Shown: positions 9,592 to 19,552, counted from the first letter of the stretch. The stretch is 64,000 bases of DNA from Rosistilla carotiformis (GCF_007753095.1 NZ_CP036348.1:1736001-1800000), one strand, 5' to 3'. A program made the numbers and translations. The notes: a model not told the origin generated them from the letters alone.

Positions 9592-11610
9592 ATGAATCGA
9601 ATCCGAAACCGGGAGTTGCGAGTGTCCATGCATCGATTCGCTATGAAGTCATCGATCGTCGCAGTTTTTGCGTTGATTTCTTTTGCCTGTCGGGGGGCGG
9701 CAGCCCAGCAGACGGCGCCGGCAAGCATCGTGCTTGTCAAAGATGGCCATCCAATACACAACATGATCTGCCTGCCAAACGACGAAGCCGATCCTACGGC
9801 CGTGATGGCGTTGAAGGAGTATCGAGACTTGGTGGCCAAGGCGACGGGAACCGAGCCAGTCCGCGTTGCCGAGCCGGTGGAGGGAACGCCGACTATCTTC
9901 TTCGGACGCAATCCCTGGTCGGATAAGGCGGGCGTGACGGCGGCGGGGCTGGATTCGGAAGGCTTCCGTATTCGCACCGTGGGGCAGGACATCCATATCG
10001 TCGGGCGAGATACTCCCGGTGCCGGTGCGCATCGCGTTACCGGCAGCATCGGGATGGAACCGGGAACGCTGTTTGGCACCTACGCGTTTCTCGAACGCGC
10101 GTACGGAATGCTGTTCGCCTGGCACGATGATCTGGGGACGATCACACCGCCTCAGAAGGACCTTGCAATCGAGCCGATCGATCTGACTGACGCTCCCGAT
10201 TGCATGTATCGGCAGTTCACAAAGTCTCCCGCCGGACTGGCGAATCAAATCTATGGTCGCCGGCTGCGGCTGGGGCATCCGATCGATGTTCGCCACGAAC
10301 ACAACTGGCATCGCGTCATGTCGCCCGACGTCTACGGCAAATCGCATCCGGAATGGTTTGCGGAAATCAATGGCAGACGCTACCCAAAACACTACGCGGA
10401 GAAACGAGGTGGGCAGGTTTGTACCAGCAATCCGCAAGTCGTCGAACACTTCGCCAACGCCGCGATCGAATACTTCGACAAGACGCCGAACTCCCAGATG
10501 TTTTCGATTGCCGCCAATGACGGTCGGAAATTTTGTGAGTGCAGAAAATGCCTAGCTCTGGACAGCGGCGACGTTCGCCCCGATGGTCGCCGGATCACCA
10601 CCGATCGCATCCTTACGTTCAGCAATCAGGTGGCCGAGCGGGTTTCGAAGGAACATCCGGACAAGCGGCTGGGAGTGATCATCTACCTCGATTGCAAGTA
10701 TCCGCCGAAGCGAGTGAAACCGCATCCGATGTTATTTCTCGTCCATCCGACCAACAGCGGTTTCAGCCAGGGAGCGTTTTACGAAGGGGACCGCTGGTCT
10801 GAAGCGGCGATGGAACGCGGCTGGCATCGGGCGGCCGGGACGTTCTACAAATACGACATCTGGCACTACGATCAGACGCCGCTGTACATGATTGCTCCGG
10901 TCACGAAGCACTTGATCGAAAAGTGCCGCGCACAGCAGACGCATGGAGTCGACGGCGGATACCACTACATCGCCCGGTCTTATGAACTGCTCGGCGCCGG
11001 TCACTATCTTCTGGCGCGGCTGATGTGGGATCACGACTTTGATGCCGAAGCCGCCGAGCGCGACTACTATTCCGCGCTCTACGGTGTCGCCGGCGAATCG
11101 GTGAAGGCGTATTACGATCTACTGGAATCGCAGCTTGCAAAAACCTTTCGCGAGGGACCGGGCGATGCCAACAAGGAACCGATGATCGCTTCGTTCTTCA
11201 ACCGCTACCCGGGAGCGAACAATCCGGGCATGTATCTTGCCGCCTATTGGCCCATCGCGGCACAGATGAAAGATCGGATGGACCGCATCTACTTTGACAA
11301 TCGCAAACAGATGTCGAAGGACGAACTCGACAGGCTGCACCGCTTGATCAATCACCACAACTACACGCTGCACACGGTCAACGCGATGGTCATGGCCGGT
11401 CGGGGGCTCACGAAAACGGCAACCGTCGCTGACCGCAAGTCGTTTGAAAACTCCAAATCGAAACGCGACGCAGCCATCGAAAAGATCAAAGCCTACCGTC
11501 CCTTCTACGCCAAACTAATCTCCGATATGGATGCCACCAGCCATACCGGAGTCATCTACGGCAAGAAGCCGACGATCGAAGTCCGAGCCCCCTCGGACTT
11601 CAATCAGTAG
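9592..11610 (+). CDS. Secreted DUF4838-family protein, 672 aa
   Basis: The N-terminus has a hydrophobic export signal (best read from the internal ATG at 9628 or 9643, then cleavage near GAAAQQ). The body has the features of DUF4838 proteins, which are related to alpha-glucuronidase-type glycoside hydrolases: an N-terminal domain ending in GTYAFLERAYG, followed by a large (beta/alpha)-barrel-like part with the cysteine cluster CECRKC around residue 314. Planctomycetes encode many such exported proteins, thought to act on complex polysaccharides, but no activity has been shown for this branch. It is monocistronic. The annotated start at 9592 is the longest option. Confidence 0.8.
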   Translation: MNRIRNRELRVSMHRFAMKSSIVAVFALISFACRGAAAQQTAPASIVLVKDGHPIHNMICLPNDEADPTAVMALKEYRDLVAKATGTEPVRVAEPVEGTPTIFFGRNPWSDKAGVTAAGLDSEGFRIRTVGQDIHIVGRDTPGAGAHRVTGSIGMEPGTLFGTYAFLERAYGMLFAWHDDLGTITPPQKDLAIEPIDLTDAPDCMYRQFTKSPAGLANQIYGRRLRLGHPIDVRHEHNWHRVMSPDVYGKSHPEWFAEINGRRYPKHYAEKRGGQVCTSNPQVVEHFANAAIEYFDKTPNSQMFSIAANDGRKFCECRKCLALDSGDVRPDGRRITTDRILTFSNQVAERVSKEHPDKRLGVIIYLDCKYPPKRVKPHPMLFLVHPTNSGFSQGAFYEGDRWSEAAMERGWHRAAGTFYKYDIWHYDQTPLYMIAPVTKHLIEKCRAQQTHGVDGGYHYIARSYELLGAGHYLLARLMWDHDFDAEAAERDYYSALYGVAGESVKAYYDLLESQLAKTFREGPGDANKEPMIASFFNRYPGANNPGMYLAAYWPIAAQMKDRMDRIYFDNRKQMSKDELDRLHRLINHHNYTLHTVNAMVMAGRGLTKTATVADRKSFENSKSKRDAAIEKIKAYRPFYAKLISDMDATSHTGVIYGKKPTIEVRAPSDFNQ

Positions 11611-11669
11611 TCATAAGAAAGTCGAACCGGAGCGGCAGAATCCTCTACAAGCTCCATCTGGTAGAACGT

Positions 11670-13019
11670 TTAAGTGCAGGCGTTGACGATCTGTTCGGCT
11701 CGGTCGCAGAGAGCTTTCGCTTCGTCGAGCGTGGGGGCTTCGGCGATGAAGCGGACGATCGGTTCGGTGTTGCTGCCGCGGACCAACAGCCAGCGGTCGG
11801 ACCACGATAATCGTAGCCCATCGATCCGGCTGACCTCTGCATCGGGCAGCTCCGCCGCAATCTGGTCCATCGCTGCCGGAAGCGCTTCGCGGCCGATCTC
11901 CGCTTTCGCTTTGTAGATCTCAAACCGCGGCAGTTCCGCCGCCAGTTCAGCTATCGATTTGCCGCTGGTCGCCATCAGCTCCAAGACGTGAGCCATACCG
12001 ACAAAGCTGTCGCGAACATATCCGACGGCTGGATCGATCGGGCCGCCGTTTCCTTCGCCGCCGTAGACCGCCGCGCGAGCGATCATCATGTCGGCAACGT
12101 TCGCTTCGCCGACGGCGCTGCGATACGGAGTCGCTCCGGCGTCGATCGCCACCTGCTGCGACATGCTGCTGGTCGCCAGATTGATCACGATCGGGCCAGG
12201 CTGTTTCATCATCGCCCGCTGAACGCACATCGCGACGGTGTATTCTTCACCGATGAACTTGCCAGCGGCATCGATCAACGCCAGTCGGTCGGCGTCGGGA
12301 TCTTGGCAGAAACCGACGTCGCAGCCTCGGCTCTTGATCGTCTCGCAAACGCCTTGCAAATTTTCGGCCAGCGGTTCGGGAGGATGGGCAAACAGGCCGT
12401 TGGGCTCGTCTCCTAATACGATCACTCGGCAGCCGAGCGCTTCGAGCAGCCGCCGTCCCAGCGTGCTTCCCGATCCGTGGTTGCTGTCCAAGACGACGGA
12501 GAAGTTCCGTTTGCGGATCGCTTCGACATCGACAGTCGCCAACACGGCGTCCAAGTGCGATGCGTGCGGATCGTCGATAGCGCAGCAGCTGCCCAAAGCG
12601 TCGGCCGCCTTCCACGAGATCGAATCGTTCAGGTACAGCTCGCGGACCTTGGCTCCGCTGGCAGCATCCAACACGCGGCCGGCGGCGGAGAAGAGTTTTA
12701 TGCCGTTGTAGGCGGGAGGATTGTGGGATGCGGAGATCTGGACGGCTCCGGCCGCATTAAACTGTTTCACCAGCACGCCGACGGTCGGCGTGGCGGCGAC
12801 GCCGGCGTCCAACACATCGCGGCCACAGGCGACGACCGCCGCGGCGGCCAGATCGCGCAACATCGGTCCGCTGGTCCGGCCGTCGTAAGAGAGGACGACG
12901 GGGCCCGGTTCGGTCAATTGGTTGCAAAAAGCTGCCAAATAGCGGGCTGCCACCGGCGGAGTCAGCGTCTCCCCGACAATCCCTCGCAATCCGCTGACGC
13001 TAATAATCAGTTCCGACAT
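11670..13019 (-). CDS. Phosphohexomutase, phosphoglucosamine mutase-like, 449 aa
   Basis: An alpha-D-phosphohexomutase with all four active-site elements: the phosphoserine loop SASHNPPAYNG, the metal loop DPDADRL, the sugar-binding loop GGEGNGG and the C-terminal phosphate-binding RGSNTEP. The N-terminus (SVSGLRGIVG) and length match the GlmM/ManB group, which convert glucosamine-6-phosphate or mannose-6-phosphate to the 1-phosphates used for cell-envelope sugars. The GEGNGG form of the sugar loop favours a phosphoglucosamine or phosphomannomutase role over phosphoglucomutase. A second mutase lies divergently 200 bp away. Confidence 0.88.
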   Translation of the reverse strand: MSELIISVSGLRGIVGETLTPPVAARYLAAFCNQLTEPGPVVLSYDGRTSGPMLRDLAAAAVVACGRDVLDAGVAATPTVGVLVKQFNAAGAVQISASHNPPAYNGIKLFSAAGRVLDAASGAKVRELYLNDSISWKAADALGSCCAIDDPHASHLDAVLATVDVEAIRKRNFSVVLDSNHGSGSTLGRRLLEALGCRVIVLGDEPNGLFAHPPEPLAENLQGVCETIKSRGCDVGFCQDPDADRLALIDAAGKFIGEEYTVAMCVQRAMMKQPGPIVINLATSSMSQQVAIDAGATPYRSAVGEANVADMMIARAAVYGGEGNGGPIDPAVGYVRDSFVGMAHVLELMATSGKSIAELAAELPRFEIYKAKAEIGREALPAAMDQIAAELPDAEVSRIDGLRLSWSDRWLLVRGSNTEPIVRFIAEAPTLDEAKALCDRAEQIVNACT

Positions 13020-13224
13020 CTTTTCGTTTTACCCTTTTACTAATCTCAGCTTACGAGTCCGCCCGGCTGCTGGTTGCCAGCCCCAATACCCAGGCTTTAG
13101 AATCTCAGCAGACTGAAGTTTTCAGCCTTTTTTCAACTTGCAATCCATTGATTTTGCCACGGCCCGGCAATCGAACCGCTACCCCCATCGGGTCACCTAA
13201 CAAACGAAAGAATACGCGATCCCC

Positions 13225-15060
13225 ATGACACAAACAGCCCCCACGATCACGGTTGAAACGGCGCTTGCACAAATCGCAACAGCTCATACCGCGGGCAAAT
13301 TGACCGCCGGTGCCGTCGAGAATCTCCGCGCGTGGCTCAGCGAAGACCGATATGCCGCTTATCGCAACGATATCCTGCGGCACATCGAAGACGAAAAGTG
13401 GCAAAAGTTGGACGACGTCTTCTGGACGATCATCCCGTTCGGCACCGGTGGCCGTCGCGGGCGGATGTACGATTTTGGATCCAACGCGATCAACGACCGC
13501 ACGATCGGTGAAAGTGCTCAAGGGCTGGCGACTTATGTCAAGCAACAGCACGAGGGTTCGGCCAGCGGGCTGTCGTGTGCGATCGCTTATGACACGCGGC
13601 ACAAGTCTCGGCATTTCGCCGAATTGTGCGCCGGGATCATGGTCGCCAACGGCTTTAAAGTCTACTTCTTGGACGACTATCGCGCCACGCCGCAGCTCTC
13701 CTTCGCCGTCCGCGAAAAGCACTGCAGCTGTGGCATCATGGTCACCGCCAGCCACAATCCACCAAGCGACAACGCGGTAAAGGTTTATTGGTCGACGGGC
13801 GGTCAAGTTCTGCCGCCGCACGACAAAGCGATCATCGATCGCGTGATGTCGACCGACGCGATCGAAGTCGTTGCGTTTGCCGACGCATTGGCCGACGGAC
13901 GCGTCGAGATCTGCACCGAAGAGATCGACAAGGCGTTCACCGACAGCGTGACAGCGTGCAGTTTCAGCGGCCCGCGCGACGCGAAGATCTTGTTCACGCC
14001 ACTGCACGGCGTTGGATCGGCTGCGGTCCTGCCGGTTCTGGAACGCATTGGATTCTCCGACGTCGAAGTCTTCCAACCGCACGCCGAACCAAGCGGCGAT
14101 TTCCCCAACGTCCCCGGGCACGTTTCCAATCCCGAGAACAAACAAGTCTTCGACGCGCCGATCGAACAAGCCAGCAAAGAAGGCTTCGATCTCGTAATGG
14201 CAACCGATCCCGATTGCGATCGCTTGGGATGTGCGGCCCCGTTGACGACCGAAGCGGGCAGCCCTTGGGCGACGCTGACCGGCAACCAGATCGGCGCGTT
14301 GCTGACCGATTATGTGCTCAGCAGCCGCAAGGCCGAAGGGAGCCTTTGCAGCGACGATTACATCGTCACCACGTTGGTCACCACCGCGATGGCCGGCCGG
14401 ATCGCCGAACATTACGGCTGCCGCTGCGAGAACAACAACCTCGTCGGATTCAAATACATCGCTGGCGTGATGGATCGCGAAGGAGCCGACAAGTTCGCTT
14501 TCGGCTTCGAAGAATCGCACGGCTACCTGATCGGTAAATACGCCCGCGACAAAGACGCTGCGGCGGCCTGCATGTTGATGAGCGAATTGGTGGCGAAGCT
14601 GAAGAGCGAAGGAAAAACGATCCACCAGCAGCTCGATTCGCTCTCGCAAACCCATGGCCTGCACGCCGAGCATCTGATCAACGTGATGATGGAAGGTAGC
14701 GAGGGAATGGCGCTGATGACCAAGTTGATGGCCAAGTATCGCCAGGATCCGCCCAAGGAGATCGGCGGCATGAAGGTCGCTCAGGTCCGCGATTACACCG
14801 CCAAGACGATCACCGCAGCCGACGGTTCGACGTCGCCGTTGGACGGTCCCGACGGCGATCTGGTGATTTTGGATCTCGACCAGTCGGGGAACTACTTCGC
14901 CGTTCGCCCGAGCGGAACCGAGCCGAAGGTGAAATTCTACGTCTTTACCTATCTGCCACCTGAAGAGTCGCAAGATCTGCCAGCGGCCAAAGCTAAGCTC
15001 ACCGATCGCTTGGCGGCGATGGAAGCCGACGTCCGCGCGTTCGCCAAGACCGTGTCGTAG
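13225..15060 (+). CDS. Phospho-sugar mutase, phosphoglucomutase type, 611 aa
   Basis: A long-form phosphohexomutase (PgcA/PGM2-like) interconverting glucose-1-phosphate and glucose-6-phosphate. It has the phosphoserine loop TASHNPPSDN, metal loop TDPDCDRLG, the sugar-specificity loop FEESHGYLIG (EESHG is typical of glucomutases) and RPSGTEPK at the C-terminus. It begins with an extra helical domain of about 60 residues. The ATG at 13225 is used. It is divergent from the GlmM-like gene, and a strong hairpin terminator follows at 15103. A 622-codon open frame on the opposite strand is only a shadow of this gene. Confidence 0.9.
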   Translation: MTQTAPTITVETALAQIATAHTAGKLTAGAVENLRAWLSEDRYAAYRNDILRHIEDEKWQKLDDVFWTIIPFGTGGRRGRMYDFGSNAINDRTIGESAQGLATYVKQQHEGSASGLSCAIAYDTRHKSRHFAELCAGIMVANGFKVYFLDDYRATPQLSFAVREKHCSCGIMVTASHNPPSDNAVKVYWSTGGQVLPPHDKAIIDRVMSTDAIEVVAFADALADGRVEICTEEIDKAFTDSVTACSFSGPRDAKILFTPLHGVGSAAVLPVLERIGFSDVEVFQPHAEPSGDFPNVPGHVSNPENKQVFDAPIEQASKEGFDLVMATDPDCDRLGCAAPLTTEAGSPWATLTGNQIGALLTDYVLSSRKAEGSLCSDDYIVTTLVTTAMAGRIAEHYGCRCENNNLVGFKYIAGVMDREGADKFAFGFEESHGYLIGKYARDKDAAAACMLMSELVAKLKSEGKTIHQQLDSLSQTHGLHAEHLINVMMEGSEGMALMTKLMAKYRQDPPKEIGGMKVAQVRDYTAKTITAADGSTSPLDGPDGDLVILDLDQSGNYFAVRPSGTEPKVKFYVFTYLPPEESQDLPAAKAKLTDRLAAMEADVRAFAKTVS

Positions 15061-15102
15061 TCGTCGCTCGCGTTGCCGACGTCAAACGATAGAACAACGA
15101 TG

Positions 15103-15139
15103 GAGAGGCCGCTGCCCGACGCAGCGGCCTCTCTTTATT
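15103..15139 (+). terminator. Rho-independent terminator after the phosphoglucomutase gene
   Basis: A 13-bp perfect stem (GAGAGGCCGCTGC / GCAGCGGCCTCTC) with a 5-nt loop is followed by TTTATT. It lies 43 bp after the stop codon. Confidence 0.9.
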
Positions 15140-15513
15140 GGAGCGGTCCAGTCCGACAGGTCGCTCGCAACGGCCAGCAGTTTCCCCAAAACGCATCAAA
15201 ATCGAGGTGCGACCACGTCTCGCGTTCTCGACATCCCCCAAGTATTCTGCAACACTTGAAGCCGATCCACAAAGAAATCCCCACCCAATAAGAAGACCGC
15301 CCAGCGCGGCTCGGCGGGGAATTTCGGTTGGTCGCCTTTCGCTCGTCGAAAGCGCGCTCAACTAACAGCGATCATCGTTCCCTGACTTCACGATCTGGCC
15401 GCGAACTTTACGAGTCGCGTGCATTCGTGGTGGCGCGAACGACATTCCCTCTCCAAAACAGGCAGGCAGAGAACGCCTGCCCCCCACGTATACATAACCC
15501 TCGAAAGAATCGA
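15140..15513. other. Intergenic region upstream of the Nramp-like gene
   Basis: No convincing gene is seen, although the Nramp-like frame is open back to 15328. A perfect 7-bp stem-loop (GGCAGGC, 7-nt loop, GCCTGCC) lies at 15461-15481, 32 bp before the ATG. It could be a regulatory leader element, but nothing identifies it as a known riboswitch. Confidence 0.4.
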
Positions 15514-17271
15514 ATGAGCGAAACCGAAGTTGCGCCGCCGGCCGAATTTGGAAACCCTGTCGACAAAGTCCATACCGACCGCGAATTTCTGAAACAGGCC
15601 GCCGCTGAAGGCCGCCTGCTGTCGGCGTTCGTTCGACTCTCCGGCCCCGGTTGGTTGCAGAGTGCGATCACGTTGGGCGGTGGTTCGCTGGCCGGAGCGC
15701 TCTTCTTGGGCGTGCTGGGCGGAACCAGCATGATCTGGTTGCAATTGATGGCGATCACGATGGGGGTGATCATGCTTTCGGCGATCAGCTACGTCACACT
15801 GTCGACCGGACGCCGCCCGTTCGAAGCGATCAACACCGAGATCAACCCGGCGCTCGGCTGGGGTTGGTTGATCGCGACGATGATGGCCAACATGATCTGG
15901 TGTATGCCTCAGTTCAGCCTCTGCTACGACGCGTTGGACAAGAACCTGATGCCGCTGGCGGGCCAGACTTTAGGTGAAGACATGGGGGCGAAGCGAACCG
16001 TTTCGTTGATCCTGTTGTTCGCCGCCGGATTTGTCGTGTTGCTGAATACGCGGCGCGGAGCCGCTGCAAAACTGTTCGACATCACGCTGAAAGCTCTCGT
16101 CGGAATGGTCGTGATCTGTTTCTTTGGCGTCGCGATTCTGTTGGGCGTCAAAGGAGAACTCGATTTCGCTGCCATCTTCTCCGGCCTGATGCCCAACTTG
16201 AACCAATGGGGCCAACCGACGGGCGATCTAGCGGCGATGGTCGCCAGTCTTTCGGAGCAAGGCCAATCGTTCTGGACCAACCGTTTGGTCACCGAACAAC
16301 GAGCGGTGATGATCGCCGCAGCAGCGACCGCGGTCGGCATCAACATGACCTTCCTGTTGCCTTATTCGATGCTCTCTCGCGGCTGGGACAAACCGTTCCG
16401 CGGCCTGGCTCGCTTCGATTTAGCAACGGGTATGGCGATCCCCTACATCCTCGTCACCAGCTGCGTTGTGATCGCGGCGGCATCGACGTTCCACGGCAAG
16501 ATCGACGACCAATTGGCCAGTAGCGATCTGTCGGTGATGGAGCAGAGTCCGATGTTCGACGCGGTCAAAGGATCGTTGATCGCTCGCGTCGACCAGCAGC
16601 TCGGCGACGCGGCGGCGGAAACATCCGAAGCCGACAAATTGGCGATGATCGCTCAATTGGATGTCACCGAAAAGAAGCTCGCCTCGACGCTCGTCAAACG
16701 CGACGCATTCCAATTGGCCGACACGCTGGCACCGCTGTTGGGCGTTTCGCTCTCCAAGCTGGTCTTCGGTTTGGGCGTCTTCGGGATGGGATTCTCGACG
16801 ATCATCATTCTGATGCTGATCAACGGATACGCCTTCCGCGAAATGTTCAATCAACCCGACGGAACGTTCCCGTTTGTCCTGGGTGTTGTCTCGGCGGGAC
16901 TGTTCGGTTTCTCGTGGATGTACTTCTGGGCTGGTGGAGCGAAGTTCTGGTTGGCGATTTTCACTTCCAGCTTCGGCATGATGCTGCTGCCGATCGCCTA
17001 CATCACATTCTTCTTGATGATGAACAGCCGCCGGATTCTGGGGGACGAAAAACCGACTGGCGGACGGATGTTGCTGTGGAATGTGTTGATGATCTTCTCG
17101 GTCTTGGGAGCCCTGGCGGCTGCCGCAACCGCGATCTACGACAAAGTGACCGACAAAGCCAATCCAGTTGCGGGACAAGCCATCTTGGGCCTGTTGGTCG
17201 TATACTTGATTGCGATTGCGATTGGTTTCTTTGTGCGTAAGAGCAAACCGACTAGCCCAGGAATGGAATGA
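15514..17271 (+). CDS. Nramp-like multi-pass membrane protein, 585 aa
   Basis: A polytopic membrane protein with about 11-12 hydrophobic segments, related to the Nramp (SLC11) metal transporter fold: the first segment begins GPGWLQSAIT as in Nramp TM1. The metal-binding DPGN of TM1 is replaced by LGGGS, however, and the TM6 motif MPH reads LPY. A soluble insert of about 100 residues, rich in Asp, Glu and Lys, separates two later helices. Transport of divalent metal is therefore doubtful; another ion or substrate is possible. The start at 15514 gives a sensible cytosolic N-terminus. Its stop overlaps the start of uvrC by 4 bp (ATGA), so the two are translationally coupled. Confidence 0.75.
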   Translation: MSETEVAPPAEFGNPVDKVHTDREFLKQAAAEGRLLSAFVRLSGPGWLQSAITLGGGSLAGALFLGVLGGTSMIWLQLMAITMGVIMLSAISYVTLSTGRRPFEAINTEINPALGWGWLIATMMANMIWCMPQFSLCYDALDKNLMPLAGQTLGEDMGAKRTVSLILLFAAGFVVLLNTRRGAAAKLFDITLKALVGMVVICFFGVAILLGVKGELDFAAIFSGLMPNLNQWGQPTGDLAAMVASLSEQGQSFWTNRLVTEQRAVMIAAAATAVGINMTFLLPYSMLSRGWDKPFRGLARFDLATGMAIPYILVTSCVVIAAASTFHGKIDDQLASSDLSVMEQSPMFDAVKGSLIARVDQQLGDAAAETSEADKLAMIAQLDVTEKKLASTLVKRDAFQLADTLAPLLGVSLSKLVFGLGVFGMGFSTIIILMLINGYAFREMFNQPDGTFPFVLGVVSAGLFGFSWMYFWAGGAKFWLAIFTSSFGMMLLPIAYITFFLMMNSRRILGDEKPTGGRMLLWNVLMIFSVLGALAAAATAIYDKVTDKANPVAGQAILGLLVVYLIAIAIGFFVRKSKPTSPGME

Positions 17272-18626
17272 GCGAGAACTCAGAGTCTGCAAACAATGCT
17301 CCCGAATCGGGAGCCGAGCTCGGCTTTGAGTACGCGGCCGCCAAGGTCCGCACGTTTCCACAAACTCCCGGCGTCTATCTGATGAAAGATGCCGCCGGGC
17401 GGGTGATCTATATCGGCAAGGCGAAGAATCTCCGCAGCCGCGCCGGCAGCTACTTTCTGAAAGCGGCGGCCGAGGAGCAGCGGACGGCCGACTGGATCGG
17501 CGAAATCGCCGACATCGACTTCATGGATTGCGATTCCGAAGTCGACGCGCTGCTGATGGAATCGCGGCTGATCAAAGACATTCAGCCCAAGAACAATAAG
17601 GACCTCAAAGACGACAAGACCTTCCCGTATCTAATGATCACGACGCGGGAGGAGTTTCCGCGGATCGAGGTCACGCGGGAACCGCGCGATCGCGGCGTCA
17701 AGCTGTACGGTCCCTTCCCCAGCGCCGGAGCGCTGCGCGGTGCGATCCAAGTGCTGCAGCGGATCTTTCGCTTCCGCACCTGTTCGCTGGACATCAACGA
17801 AGGGGACGAGCGTTGGAAGTGGTTCCGTCCCTGCCTTTTGGCCAGCATCGATCAATGCACGGCCCCCTGCAATCTGCGGATCAGCAAAGAGGATTACCGC
17901 CAGGACATTCGTCGTCTGCAAACCTTCCTCGACGGCGGCAGCAAGAAACTGCTGAACGAACTGCGCGGCGAGATGATGGAAGCGAGCAAGGCGTTGCAGT
18001 TTGAAAAGGCGGCGAAGTTGCGCGATGAAATTCGGATGCTCGAAAAACTGGATGAGCGAGGCGATCTGGAAACTCACGCGCAGCCGGAAGTCTTTTACGT
18101 CGATCCCAAGAAGGGGCTGACCGGACTGCGGAAAGTCCTCTCGTTGAAAGAGACGCCGCGGGTGATCGAAGGAGTCGACATCGCGCATCTCAGCGGCGGC
18201 GAGACGGTCGCCAGCCTGGTCCAGTTCATCGATGGGCTGCCGTTTAAGCCGGGCTATCGCCGCTTTCGGATCAAAGACGTCAAAGGGATCGACGACTTCC
18301 GCAGCATCTATGAAGTCGTCTCGCGGCGTTTCCGCAGTCTCAGCGACAACCAGGAGAAGTTCCCCGACATCCTGTTGATCGACGGCGGCAAGGGGCAATT
18401 GAACTCCGCGATGGCCGCCTTCCGCGATCAAGAGATCACGCCGCCGACCGTGATCTCGTTGGCCAAGCGAGATGAAGAGATCTTCGTGCCGGGAGAGTCC
18501 GAACCGATTCGGCTGAGTCGCAACGCGTTCGCGCTACGGTTGCTGCAATACGTCCGCGACGAATCGCATCGCTTTGCCCAGCACTACCATCACATCCTGC
18601 GCAGCAAATCGACGCTGGATCGTTAG
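17268..18626 (+). CDS. uvrC: Excinuclease ABC subunit C, short form, 452 aa
   Basis: The nicking subunit of nucleotide excision repair. The N-terminal GIY-YIG nuclease is clear (TPGVYLMKD and YIGKAKNLRSR), followed by CLLASIDQCTAPC, a UVR helix pair binding UvrB (about residues 228-258), and RNase H-like residues in GVDIAHLSGG, LLIDGGKGQL and DESHRF. UvrC is usually about 600 residues; this one ends about 20 residues after DESHRF and so lacks the C-terminal helix-hairpin-helix DNA-binding domain, and the segment between the UVR and RNase H parts is short. It could be a lineage-specific compact UvrC or a Cho-like variant. It is coupled to the Nramp-like gene. Confidence 0.88.
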   Translation: MSENSESANNAPESGAELGFEYAAAKVRTFPQTPGVYLMKDAAGRVIYIGKAKNLRSRAGSYFLKAAAEEQRTADWIGEIADIDFMDCDSEVDALLMESRLIKDIQPKNNKDLKDDKTFPYLMITTREEFPRIEVTREPRDRGVKLYGPFPSAGALRGAIQVLQRIFRFRTCSLDINEGDERWKWFRPCLLASIDQCTAPCNLRISKEDYRQDIRRLQTFLDGGSKKLLNELRGEMMEASKALQFEKAAKLRDEIRMLEKLDERGDLETHAQPEVFYVDPKKGLTGLRKVLSLKETPRVIEGVDIAHLSGGETVASLVQFIDGLPFKPGYRRFRIKDVKGIDDFRSIYEVVSRRFRSLSDNQEKFPDILLIDGGKGQLNSAMAAFRDQEITPPTVISLAKRDEEIFVPGESEPIRLSRNAFALRLLQYVRDESHRFAQHYHHILRSKSTLDR

Positions 18627-18817
18627 GCGTATCCGTCGGATGGGATCGTCGGTTTTGCGAAACCGTTTACCATCGGCCGAGATGAAATTCTTGAGGGATC
18701 GAATGAGGACGCGTCGGTCCCACGCTTGAAAGCGGAAGAGGGACGCGAGGCGATTATGAGGCGCAGATCCGTCGCGGGTACGGGGCTGCGCCGTATCGAT
18801 CCCGGCAGAAGGTTGCG

Positions 18818-19252
18818 TTAGATGTCAGTGCCGGTCAGCGAGACATCGCTTTGTTCCGCGTAGGGGTTGGTGCGAACCAAGCCGTTCTTTCGCGTCGTCT
18901 TGCTGGCGGGGAGGGTGGATGAACCTGCGGTGCAGCTGTTGCAGTAAGGGTTGTGCTGCGGTGGGTTGACGAAGTCGGGGGCGAGGCGGCCTTGGTAGGT
19001 GCTCGGGGCGGTAACCTGTGGTAGGGCTGCGAAGGGGCTCATGCCATAGGGGCGGACGTGGCGGTTGCCATAATAGACCGGTGGGTGGAGAGCGAAGTAG
19101 GGTGGCGTCGCCACGCTGGATCGGCTCTGGATGCCGTACGGTTGGTAGCTGCCGAAGTAGCCCAGGTTGGGATAGCCGACGGCGGACGCTGGAATCGCGA
19201 TCGATCCCAACAAGAGGAACAGCGCGGCGGTGAAGGTGGATCGTCGAGTCAT
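18818..19252 (-). CDS. Small secreted protein of unknown function, 144 aa
   Basis: A positively charged start (MTRRSTF) and a hydrophobic run ending in PASA give a clear Sec signal peptide. The mature part is rich in Pro, Tyr, Gly and Ser (many YG/YFGS/PYG units) and contains one CNSC pair, like many low-complexity exported proteins of planctomycetes. No catalytic motif is seen. It is divergent from the Gfo/Idh/MocA gene, sharing a 300-bp upstream region. The family is not recognised. Confidence 0.65.
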   Translation of the reverse strand: MTRRSTFTAALFLLLGSIAIPASAVGYPNLGYFGSYQPYGIQSRSSVATPPYFALHPPVYYGNRHVRPYGMSPFAALPQVTAPSTYQGRLAPDFVNPPQHNPYCNSCTAGSSTLPASKTTRKNGLVRTNPYAEQSDVSLTGTDI

Positions 19253-19552
19253 GGTGGAGAGTTTCCTGTTGCGATACCAATGGAGAGGTCCAAGGACGCA
19301 CAGCCCTTGCTTTCCTTCACGTTAGTTACGGGGTGGAGGCAATTGAAGCTTCCACCACCGATTCTGCTCTCCTTTGCCCCGATCGACCGGTGGGATCGTA
19401 GCGATTGTGACAAATGCATCGCGCCGCGCGGGCAGGTATACTGCAAATTCTTGCAAGTTCGACTGGCCAGTCGCCATTTGATTCTCGGGCGCCTCGAACA
19501 TCAACGCTTCGCTTTTTCCCCAACACTTCCGATCCTCCATCGATCACGCACC
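19253..19552. other. Divergent promoter region
   Basis: About 300 bp separate the secreted Tyr/Pro-rich protein (minus) from the Gfo/Idh/MocA gene (plus). No gene, repeat or clear operator is recognised, although the oxidoreductase frame happens to stay open through it. Confidence 0.4.

Noticed and set aside
13105-14973. A 622-codon open frame on the minus strand
   Set aside because: It lies antisense to the phosphoglucomutase gene, has no recognisable domain, and reflects the codon bias of the opposite strand.
15461-15481. The stem-loop before the Nramp-like gene as a metal riboswitch
   Set aside because: It is a single short hairpin with no match to the conserved cores of manganese or magnesium riboswitches that I can recognise; kept only as a possible leader element.
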